Below, one piece after another: positions 9,286-16,394 of a stretch of DNA of 60,822 bases (position 1 is its first letter; each line of letters begins with the position of its first letter). Below the pieces are notes generated by a model that was given only the letters and a program-made list of their open reading frames with translations, did not search any database and was not told the DNA's origin. The stretch comes from an uncultured Oscillospiraceae bacterium. Its GTDB lineage: Bacteria > Bacillota > Clostridia > Oscillospirales > Oscillospiraceae. Where the stretch lies: NCBI GenBank assembly GCA_934597255.1, contig CAKTQV010000011.1, positions 1 to 60,822 on the forward strand, given 5' to 3'. The translations under genes were made by a program, and so were the position numbers.

Positions 9286-9339
9286 GAAATAATCCCGATT
9301 TGGAACCGCCGCGCTTTGTTCGCGGCGAAGGAGAAAGAT

Positions 9340-11172
9340 ATGTCTGACATCCATGTTCTGTCGCCGCTCGTGGCCGACATGATCGCCGCCGGCGAGGTGG
9401 TGGAACGGCCGGCGAGCGTGGTCAAGGAGCTTTTGGAAAACGCCGTGGACGCCGGCGCAAAAAATATCAGCGTGGAGATCCGCGGCGGCGGATGCAGCTT
9501 CATCCGCGTGACGGACGACGGCTGCGGCATGACGCCGGACGACGCGGGCAACTGCTTCCTGCGCCACGCCACCAGCAAGCTGCGCGATGCGGAGGGGCTT
9601 GCCGCCATCGGCACGCTGGGCTTCCGCGGCGAGGCGCTTGCGGCCATCTCCGCCGTCAGCCGCATCGAGCTGCAGACGCGGCCGAAGGGCGCCGCCGCCG
9701 GCACGCTGGTCGTGGTCGAGGGCGGCGAGATACTCCGCGCGGGCGAGTGCGGCTGCCCCGAGGGGACGAGCTTCACCGTCACCGACCTGTTTTACAACAC
9801 GCCCGCGCGCCTGAAATTCATGAAATCCGACCGCGCGGAGGGCTCGGCCTGCGTGGCGCTGGCGCTGCGCGTGGCGCTGGGCCATCCGGAGGTGTCCGTC
9901 CGCTGCGTACACGACGGGAAGGAAGATTTCTTCACGGCCGGGGACGGCCGCGCCCGCAGCGCGGTATACACGCTGCTTGGCCGCGATATGGCCGGCTCCA
10001 TGCTGGCCTGCTCCGGCGGCAGCGCCGGCGTGGACGTGGCGGGCTATGTATCCTCGCCGCGCGCCGGGCGCGGCAACCGCGCCATGCAGTTTTTCTTTGT
10101 CAACGGCCGCGCCATCCGCTCGCTGACCATGCAGGCCGCGCTGGAGCAGGCGTATAAAAACACGCTGCTGACAGGGCGCTTTCCCGCCTGCGCGCTGTAT
10201 ATCACGCTCTCGCCCGGACAGGTGGACGTGAACGTCCACCCGACGAAAAACGAGGTGAAGTTCACGCGCGAGGGCGAGGTGTTCGAGGCGGTGTATCACA
10301 GCGTGAAGGCCGCGCTCGAGTCCGAGGGCGAAACGGCGCAGATACCGCTGTCGCAGACGACGGAAAAGCGGCTCGGCACGGAGATACTCCACCGCCCGTC
10401 GCCGTCGGGCGAAAAGCGGACCTGGGTGCAGCCGGCGGTGGAAAAGCCCGCGGCCGTGCCGCCCCTGTTCCGGACGGCCGTGCCGCCGGTGCGGACGCCG
10501 GAATCGCCGTCCGTTCCCGTGCATGCGCCCGTGCCGGCCTACGCCGCGCGCACGCCGTCGGCGGCCAGACCGCCGCAGAGCGTGACGCAGCCGGCGCCGG
10601 CCGCGCCGGCGCCGAAAGGCTGGCGCGTCGTCGGCGAGGTGCTGGATACCTACATCGTGGTGGATATGCCCGGGCAGATGCTGCTGATCGACAAGCACGC
10701 GGCGCATGAGCGCGTCAATTTCGACCGTCTCAAGGCGGCGCAGGGGCCGGTCATGTCGCAGAGCCTGCTCACGCCGGTCGCGTGGCATGCCGGGGCGGAG
10801 GGCCGGGAGCTGGCGGAAAAATACGCCGCGCTTCTGAATGAGCTGGGCTTCGCGCTCGAGCCGTACGGCGAGGAGGATATGGTCATCCGTGCGCTGCCGG
10901 CGGACATGGACAGCGCGGACGGGCCGGCGGCGCTCGACGAGATATGCGAAAGCCTTTCCCGCGGCGGAACGGATCTGGCGCGCGACCGGATCCTGCAGAC
11001 CATCTCCTGCAAGGCGGCGATCAAGGCCGGCAGCCGCTCCGAGATGCGGGAGCTGGAGGCGCTGGCGGCGCGCGTTGTGTCCGGGGAGATACGCTACTGC
11101 CCCCACGGGCGCCCGGTCGCGACGGCCGTGACAAAAAACGAGCTGGACAAAAAATTCAAGCGCATCGTGTAA
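9340..11172 (+). CDS. mutL: DNA mismatch repair protein MutL (endonuclease type)
   Basis: A 610-residue GHKL ATPase that links MutS recognition to strand incision. The N-terminal domain shows AAGEVVERPASVVKELLENA, DDGCGM and GFRGEALAAI. A proline- and alanine-rich linker (about 345-425) joins it to the dimerisation domain. That domain has DKHAAHER, the metal-binding motif of nicking MutL proteins, plus SCKAAIKAG and CPHGRP. No MutH was seen, which fits a self-nicking MutL. The start at 9340 is supported by AAGGAGAAAG; a longer open frame upstream lacks homology. First gene of a mutL-small ORF-miaA-hfq run, divergent from mutS. Confidence 0.97.
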   Translation: MSDIHVLSPLVADMIAAGEVVERPASVVKELLENAVDAGAKNISVEIRGGGCSFIRVTDDGCGMTPDDAGNCFLRHATSKLRDAEGLAAIGTLGFRGEALAAISAVSRIELQTRPKGAAAGTLVVVEGGEILRAGECGCPEGTSFTVTDLFYNTPARLKFMKSDRAEGSACVALALRVALGHPEVSVRCVHDGKEDFFTAGDGRARSAVYTLLGRDMAGSMLACSGGSAGVDVAGYVSSPRAGRGNRAMQFFFVNGRAIRSLTMQAALEQAYKNTLLTGRFPACALYITLSPGQVDVNVHPTKNEVKFTREGEVFEAVYHSVKAALESEGETAQIPLSQTTEKRLGTEILHRPSPSGEKRTWVQPAVEKPAAVPPLFRTAVPPVRTPESPSVPVHAPVPAYAARTPSAARPPQSVTQPAPAAPAPKGWRVVGEVLDTYIVVDMPGQMLLIDKHAAHERVNFDRLKAAQGPVMSQSLLTPVAWHAGAEGRELAEKYAALLNELGFALEPYGEEDMVIRALPADMDSADGPAALDEICESLSRGGTDLARDRILQTISCKAAIKAGSRSEMRELEALAARVVSGEIRYCPHGRPVATAVTKNELDKKFKRIV

Positions 11173-11207
11173 GACGGGCGGCGCTTTCAACGACAAGGAG
11201 ATAAATT

Positions 11208-11444
11208 ATGAAAATCGAGTTTTCCGACGAACAGCTCGCGCTGCTCAAGGAGCTCCTGGACGAGGCGGCCGAGGCCAGCTATCAGGATATGTTCGAGTGC
11301 AAGAAGATCGCCGTGGACGCGGAGGAGGAGTTCGTCAAAAAGGAATACAACGCCCTCGCGGACGCGGAGGAGGAGCGCTTCGGCCGGATAAAGGCGCTGG
11401 TGGAGTATGTGCGGAAGTACGAGGATCTGATGCGCAATGCCTGA
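11208..11444 (+). CDS. Small helical protein between mutL and miaA
   Basis: A 78-residue, highly charged, glutamate- and lysine-rich protein predicted to be entirely helical, possibly a coiled coil. It has no TM segment or metal motif and I do not recognise a family. CAAGGAG precedes the ATG. It starts 35 bp after mutL and its end overlaps miaA by 8 bp, so it is translated as part of the mutL-miaA message. The tight coupling argues that it is a real gene. Confidence 0.75.
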   Translation: MKIEFSDEQLALLKELLDEAAEASYQDMFECKKIAVDAEEEFVKKEYNALADAEEERFGRIKALVEYVRKYEDLMRNA

Positions 11445-12366
11445 ACTGCTCGTCGTCACCGGGCCGACGGCCACGGGGAAAACGGCGCTCGGCTCGGCGC
11501 TGGCCCGGCTGCTGGACGGAGAGGTCGTCGGGGCCGATTCCATGCAGATATACCGTGGCATGGATATCGGCACGGCCAAGCCGACGGCGGCGGAGATGGG
11601 CGGCGTGCCGCACCACATGATCGACGTGGCCGACCCGTCGGAAAGCTTTTCGGCGGCCCGCTGGGCGGCGATGGCGTCGGCCTGCGTGGACGATATCCTC
11701 GCGCGCGGCCGGGTGCCCGTCGTCGTCGGCGGGACGGGGCTGTACATCGACGCGCTGCTGCGGCGGGCGGATTTTGCCGCCGCGCCCGGGGACAGCGGCC
11801 TGCGCGCGCAGCTGGAGGCGGAGTATGACGCGCTCGGCGGCGAGGCGTTCCGCCGCCGTCTGGCCGAGGTCGATCCCGCGCGGGCGGAAAAGCTGGCACC
11901 GGGGGACAAAAAGCGCCTTGTCCGGGCGCTGGAGGTGTTCCGCCTCACCGGCGAGACCATCACGGCTCACGATGAGCGCAGCCGGAGGGAGCCGCCGCGC
12001 TACACCAGCATGAAGGTGGCGCTCGACTTCACGGAGCGGGAGCGGCTGTATGAGCGCATCGACCGCCGGGCGGCGCAGATGTTTGCCGACGGGCTGGCGG
12101 ACGAGGTGCGCGGTCTGCTGGCGGCGGGCCTTTCCGAGCGGTGCACGGCGATGCAGGCCATCGGCTACAAGGAAACGGCGGCGTATCTGCGCGGGGAGAC
12201 GAGTCTGGACGAGGCGATAGAGCGCGTGCAGCGCGAGAGCCGGCGCTATGCCAAGCGCCAGCTCACATGGCTGCGGCGGGAGGAAGGCGTGCGCTGGCTG
12301 CGCTGGGAAAATGCGCCGGATATTCGCGCCGCTCGACAGATTGCGACGGAGTTTTCGGCGCGCTGA
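11437..12366 (+). CDS. miaA: tRNA dimethylallyltransferase MiaA
   Basis: Transfers a dimethylallyl group to A37 of tRNAs reading UNN codons, providing the substrate for MiaB (7643). The P-loop GPTATGKT is at residues 8-15, followed by DSMQIYRGMDIGTAKP, HHMIDVADP and GGTGLYIDALL. The C-terminal half carries GYKE and the RYAKRQLTWLR motif that ends most MiaA proteins. At 309 residues the length is typical. It overlaps the preceding small gene by 8 bp and is followed about 100 bp later by hfq, a common arrangement. Confidence 0.96.
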   Translation: MPELLVVTGPTATGKTALGSALARLLDGEVVGADSMQIYRGMDIGTAKPTAAEMGGVPHHMIDVADPSESFSAARWAAMASACVDDILARGRVPVVVGGTGLYIDALLRRADFAAAPGDSGLRAQLEAEYDALGGEAFRRRLAEVDPARAEKLAPGDKKRLVRALEVFRLTGETITAHDERSRREPPRYTSMKVALDFTERERLYERIDRRAAQMFADGLADEVRGLLAAGLSERCTAMQAIGYKETAAYLRGETSLDEAIERVQRESRRYAKRQLTWLRREEGVRWLRWENAPDIRAARQIATEFSAR

Positions 12367-12423
12367 CCGTAAAATGGCGGTATGGGCAGGGGCGTTTCCC
12401 TTGTTCAAATTTACATTTTACGG
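12367..12423 (+). promoter_or_regulatory. Inverted repeat in the hfq leader
   Basis: CCGTAAAATG (12367-12376) and CATTTTACGG (12414-12423) are perfect 10-bp inverted repeats with a 37-nt interior. They lie between the miaA stop and hfq. This could be an RNA stem in the 5' leader or a protein-binding dyad. There is no T run after it, so it is not a simple terminator. Confidence 0.45.
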
Positions 12424-12468
12424 GCCGGCAAAATAAGCACAGACCGGGCCCGGAAGGGACGGAAAAAG

Positions 12469-12702
12469 ATGCAGAAAATACAGAATCTTCAGGACAGCTT
12501 TCTCAATCAGGTGCGGCGCGAGCGGCTTCTCGTGACGGTTTTTCTGATGAACGGCTTTCAGATGAAGGGCTATGTGAGGGGCTTTGATTCCTTCGTGGTA
12601 ACGCTCGATTCCGAGGGAAAGCAGATGATGATCTATAAGCACGCCATTTCCACGGTCATCCCGGCGCGTGCGGTTTCATTGACGGAGGCGGATGCGGATT
12701 GA
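12469..12702 (+). CDS. hfq: RNA chaperone Hfq
   Basis: A 77-residue Sm-like RNA chaperone that forms hexameric rings and helps small RNAs pair with mRNAs. The Sm1 region (LQDSFLNQVRRE, TVFLMNGFQMKGYVRGFD) and the Sm2 motif (YKHAISTVIP, the usual YKHAIST form) are complete. The start at 12469 gives the family's usual length and has GGAAAAAG upstream; the longer open frame is not conserved in character. The stop overlaps the next start (TTGA), so it is translationally coupled to the HlyD-like gene. Confidence 0.96.
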   Translation: MQKIQNLQDSFLNQVRRERLLVTVFLMNGFQMKGYVRGFDSFVVTLDSEGKQMMIYKHAISTVIPARAVSLTEADAD

Positions 12703-14138
12703 AAAAAACGGACGGGCTGACAAAGGCGATCGGGATACTGCTGTTTCTGGCCATGCTGTGCTACATCGGCTTTGCCGTGGCGCGGCGCGTGACGCGCAGT
12801 ACCCAGACCGCCCTGGCCGCGGAAACGACGCTGACGCTCAGCGCCGACATGACCGGTCTGGTCATCCGCAGCGAGCAGCCCGTCGTTTCCGACCGCGCGT
12901 ATATTGATGTGACCGCCGCTGACGGACAGCGGCTGGCCGCCGGCGAGGCGATCGCCACGGTGTACGGCACGCCGCAGGCGCTCGACCGCGCCGTTGAGCT
13001 GCGCGAGCTCTCCCAGGAGATCGACCAGCTCGAAGCGCAGGAGCAGGAGCGCTCGCAGCCGGAGCCGGGCGCGATCTATACCGCGATCGGCCGGCTGGCC
13101 GCGTCGGTGCAGGGCGGGGATATGACGGCGGCCGTGCTGGAAGCGGAGGCGGTGGAGGAGCTGATGCTGCCGGCGGGCGAGACGGAGGCCGGCGGCGATT
13201 ATCTCCGCGCGCTGAAAAACCGCCGCAACAGTCTGCTGGAGGCGGCCGTGCGCGACAGTGAGGCCATTGCGGCGCCTTATGCGGGCCTGTTCACCCGCGT
13301 CACGGACGGCTTTGAAACGCTCACGCCGGCCGACGCGCTCGCGCTGGAGCCGGACACGCTGCGCGCGTATATGAACGAGACGCGCTCCGGCGCGAAAAAC
13401 GCGCTGGGCAAGCTCGTGGACGGGTTTACCTGGTATTACGCGGCGCTGATGGACGAGGCGGACGCGGCGCGGCTGACCGTGGGGGACGAGCTGGCGCTGC
13501 GCTTTGCGCGTTACTGCCCCGGCACGCTGCGCGCGCGGGTGGTGCAGATCAGCGGCGTGCAGGACGGGCAGTGCGCGGCGGTGTTCTCGCTGGACGAGGG
13601 CATGGCGGAGCTGCTGACGGCGCGCCGGGCCGCCGCCTCGCTGGAATTTGAAAGCTACACCGGCATCCGCGTGCCGAAAAAGGCGCTTTACCGCTACTGG
13701 GCGGGCGAGATGGACGAGGCGGACGCGGCGCGGCTCGAGCCCGGCGGGGAGCTGACGCTGATGAAGGGCAGCTGGAGCGCCGACGTGATCGTGTCGGAGA
13801 TCGGGGAGCCTGGAGAGGACGGACGCTGCCAGATCATCGTGTGCTGGCCGTGGGCGGAGGACAATGCGCCGCCGCCGGAGGCAAAGGACGCGGCGCTCGT
13901 GGCGGCGGATGCCGGCGCGGGCTATTACGCCGCCGATCACTACGACGCCGAGACGCAGGAGAAGTGCCTGTGCGTGTTTACGATGACGGGCCTGCAGGCG
14001 GAACGGCGGAAGGTGTCGCTCGTATACGCCGGCGAGGAGTATTTTCTGGTGAGCTCGCAGGGGAGCGACGGGCTGCGGCCCGGCAACGAGATCATCGTGC
14101 GGGCGGACGGCCTGTACGACGGGCGCGTCTTTGACTGA
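12699..14138 (+). CDS. HlyD-like membrane-anchored adaptor protein
   Basis: A 479-residue protein with one N-terminal TM segment (about residues 10-29) and a long extracytoplasmic part. It has two lipoyl/biotinyl-like or barrel-sandwich halves separated by a helical, glutamate-rich region (about 95-230), the layout of HlyD/RND adaptor proteins. No transporter partner is nearby. The start is TTG 12699, overlapping the hfq stop; no ATG gives a better N-terminus. Genes of this type recur before yggS-sepF-divIVA in Clostridia as far as I recall, suggesting a role in the envelope or division apparatus rather than in drug efflux (inference). Confidence 0.7.
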   Translation: MKKTDGLTKAIGILLFLAMLCYIGFAVARRVTRSTQTALAAETTLTLSADMTGLVIRSEQPVVSDRAYIDVTAADGQRLAAGEAIATVYGTPQALDRAVELRELSQEIDQLEAQEQERSQPEPGAIYTAIGRLAASVQGGDMTAAVLEAEAVEELMLPAGETEAGGDYLRALKNRRNSLLEAAVRDSEAIAAPYAGLFTRVTDGFETLTPADALALEPDTLRAYMNETRSGAKNALGKLVDGFTWYYAALMDEADAARLTVGDELALRFARYCPGTLRARVVQISGVQDGQCAAVFSLDEGMAELLTARRAAASLEFESYTGIRVPKKALYRYWAGEMDEADAARLEPGGELTLMKGSWSADVIVSEIGEPGEDGRCQIIVCWPWAEDNAPPPEAKDAALVAADAGAGYYAADHYDAETQEKCLCVFTMTGLQAERRKVSLVYAGEEYFLVSSQGSDGLRPGNEIIVRADGLYDGRVFD

Positions 14139-14168
14139 CGGACAGAAAGAACGGAGGCAGGAAAGACG

Positions 14169-14867
14169 ATGAGCATTTCGGATAACGTAAAAAGCGTTCT
14201 TGAGCGTATTGACCGCGCGGCGGGCGGACGGCCGGTCACGCTGGTGGCCGTGGCCAAGACGAAGCCGGCGGCCGCCGTGCGCGAGGCGATCGAAGCCGGC
14301 GCGCGCGTCATCGGGGAAAACCACGTCCAGGAGATCCGCCAGAAGGGCGGCGAGGATGCCTACGACGGCGCGGCGGTGCACCTGGTCGGGCATTTGCAGA
14401 AAAACAAAGTGCGCTATGTGGCCGGGCGGGTTGATCTGATCCAGTCGGTCGATTCGGCGGAGCTGCTGCGGCTGATCGACGCGCGGGCGGCGGCGCTCGG
14501 CGCGGTGCAGGACGTGCTGCTGGAGATCAACATCGCGCGCGAGCCGTCGAAGACCGGGGCGCTGCCGGAAATGCTGGCGGAGCTGCTGGAAACGGCGTCG
14601 GGACTGACGGCGGTGCGCGTCCGGGGGCTGATGGCGATCCCGCCGGCCGGGAAGGGCGGTACATATTTCAATAATATGCAAAAGCTTTTTATTGACAACG
14701 CGGGGGAAAAATACGATAATGTCAGCATGGACTTTCTGTCCATGGGCATGTCCGATGATTTTGAACAGGCGATCGGCGCGGGCGCAAATATGGTCCGCGT
14801 CGGCAGCGCGATCTTCGGCGCGCGGGACTATGGCCGGCCTGTCAGAAACGAAGGAGGGATCCGATGA
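14169..14867 (+). CDS. YggS/YlmE family pyridoxal-phosphate homeostasis protein
   Basis: A 232-residue PLP-binding TIM-barrel protein of the YggS (PLPBP) family, which helps keep free PLP in balance and has no known catalytic reaction. Visible signatures are LVAVAKTKP (with the PLP lysine), IGENHVQEI, HLVGHLQKNK and the C-terminal SMGMSDDFEQAI and RVGSAIFG. GGAGG lies upstream of ATG 14169. It ends in a 4-bp ATGA overlap with sepF, the same neighbourhood as ylmE-ylmF(sepF) of Bacillus. Confidence 0.94.
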   Translation: MSISDNVKSVLERIDRAAGGRPVTLVAVAKTKPAAAVREAIEAGARVIGENHVQEIRQKGGEDAYDGAAVHLVGHLQKNKVRYVAGRVDLIQSVDSAELLRLIDARAAALGAVQDVLLEINIAREPSKTGALPEMLAELLETASGLTAVRVRGLMAIPPAGKGGTYFNNMQKLFIDNAGEKYDNVSMDFLSMGMSDDFEQAIGAGANMVRVGSAIFGARDYGRPVRNEGGIR

Positions 14868-15475
14868 GCCTTTTCGATGAGATACGAAAGCTGACGCAGC
14901 CGTACGACGAGAGCGACGAAGAATACTTCGACAACGATACACAGCCGGAGACCGACGACGAGCCGACGCTCGTTGCCCCGCGGCGCGACCACGCGGCCGC
15001 CCGTCCGGCGGCGGACGATCCGTTTCAGGACGACACGAAGCCCCTTTTCCGCAGCGAAAGCGCGGAGAAGCGGCCCGCGCCCCGCGCGGAGAGCCACGCG
15101 CCCGTGCGCGAGCGGAGCGAATTTATACAGGCGGCGGCCGACCGCGCGCCGCGCTCCGTGCAGACGGACGAGCGTGTTGTGAACATACACGCCACCACGG
15201 CCGTGCAGGTCGTGCTGGCAAGGCCGGAGCGCTTTGACGACGCGGCGGCCATCGCCGAGCATCTGCGCGCGGGCCGGACGGTCGTGATGAATCTGGAAAC
15301 GACAAACAAGGACGTGGCGCGCCGGCTGGTGGATTTTCTGTCCGGCGTGGCGTACGCCAACGACGGGAAGATCAAAAAAGCCGCCATCAACACCTACACC
15401 ATCACGCCCTATAACATGGACATCATGGGCGATCTGATCGACGAGCTGGAAAACAGCGGCGTGAGCTTTTATTGA
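14864..15475 (+). CDS. sepF: Cell division protein SepF
   Basis: A 203-residue FtsZ-membrane linker. It has an N-terminal amphipathic stretch (MSLFDEIRKLTQPYDE), a long acidic and arginine-rich linker (about 25-115), and a C-terminal SepF domain (about 118-203). That domain includes EHLRAGRTVVMNLE and DFLSGVAYANDG. AAGGAGGG precedes the ATG. It overlaps yggS by 4 bp. At over 200 residues it is longer than Bacillus SepF because of the disordered linker. Confidence 0.94.
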   Translation: MSLFDEIRKLTQPYDESDEEYFDNDTQPETDDEPTLVAPRRDHAAARPAADDPFQDDTKPLFRSESAEKRPAPRAESHAPVRERSEFIQAAADRAPRSVQTDERVVNIHATTAVQVVLARPERFDDAAAIAEHLRAGRTVVMNLETTNKDVARRLVDFLSGVAYANDGKIKKAAINTYTITPYNMDIMGDLIDELENSGVSFY

Positions 15476-15557
15476 CCGCGCCGGACGATGCGTCCGCGGC
15501 GGACGCTTTTGCCGCATTACGAAAAAAATACCGACAGGAAAGGGATAGGTAAAAGAT

Positions 15558-16262
15558 ATGATAACTCCTCAGGACATACGGGAAAAAGCCTTTGGCAACG
15601 CCGTGCGCGGCTATAACGTTGACGCGGTGGACGAATTCCTTGACGAGATCGCCGATGACTACACCGCTCTTGTCAAGGAGAACAGCTCCCTGAAAAGCAA
15701 GATGCGTGTGCTGGTGGAGAAGATCGAGGAATACCGCCAGACCGAGGACTCCATGCGCCTGGCGCTTCTGTCGGCGCAGAAGATGAGCGCGCAGATCGAG
15801 GCTGAGGCGAAGGAACGGGCCGAAAAGCTCGTCAGCGAGGCGCAGGCCAAGGCTGACAACGCCCGGCGCGAAGCGCAGGCCAGCATCGCCAACGAGCTTG
15901 CCAAGCTCAGCGAGGCGAAGAAGGCCACGCAGAAATACGTTGATCATATGACCGCCGTGTGCCAGAAGCAGATCGAGTTCTACGGACGGCTTGCCGGCGC
16001 CCAGCTCGTGGGAGCGCCGAAGACGGAGAGCGCGCCGGCCGCGGAGCCGGAGGACGATGAGGACGACGAGGATACCACGGTCCGCTCCATTGAGGACTCC
16101 GCCGTCAAGGCGGCGCTGAAGGAGCCGGAGGAATCCATCCGCCTCGACGAGCTGCTCGGCGGCGAGGAGACCGACGAGCCCACGCGGATGTTCGCGGCGG
16201 ACGCGCCGGCAAAAAAGCGCAAGCGCAGCCGCGCGGAATACCGCTTTGACGACGAGGATTGA
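15558..16262 (+). CDS. divIVA: DivIVA family cell-division/polarity protein
   Basis: A 234-residue coiled-coil protein. The conserved N-terminus (TPQDIREKAFGNAVRGYNVD, then AVDEFLDEI) is the DivIVA lipid-binding domain, and a long coiled coil covers about residues 30-150. The C-terminal 80 residues are acidic and disordered and end in a basic patch (KKRKRSRAEYRFDD). It follows sepF by 82 bp. By family knowledge it binds curved membrane at septa and poles and recruits division or sporulation proteins. Confidence 0.94.
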   Translation: MITPQDIREKAFGNAVRGYNVDAVDEFLDEIADDYTALVKENSSLKSKMRVLVEKIEEYRQTEDSMRLALLSAQKMSAQIEAEAKERAEKLVSEAQAKADNARREAQASIANELAKLSEAKKATQKYVDHMTAVCQKQIEFYGRLAGAQLVGAPKTESAPAAEPEDDEDDEDTTVRSIEDSAVKAALKEPEESIRLDELLGGEETDEPTRMFAADAPAKKRKRSRAEYRFDDED

Positions 16263-16272
16263 TAAAAACGCT

Positions 16273-16300
16273 GCGAGGGAGGGCTTCCGCCCTCCCCGCG
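16273..16300 (+). terminator. Hairpin downstream of divIVA
   Basis: GCGAGGGAGGGC-TTCC-GCCCTCCCCGC forms a strong GC stem 11 bp after the divIVA stop, but no T run follows. It may be a Rho-dependent or pausing signal. The rest of the 130-bp gap before ileS is GC-rich with further short stems and shows no T-box core sequence. Confidence 0.4.
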
Positions 16301-16394
16301 CACACTTTGGCCCTTCGGGGCGCGGCGCGGAAAACCGGGCCGCGGACGCCCGGCCCTTTCCGGGCGGATGAATAAACAGACGGAGACGAGAGAA

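Noticed and set aside
16263..16394. Possible T-box riboswitch before ileS
   Set aside because: The gap is only about 130 bp and lacks a T-box core and a terminator with a T run. Only GC stems are present.
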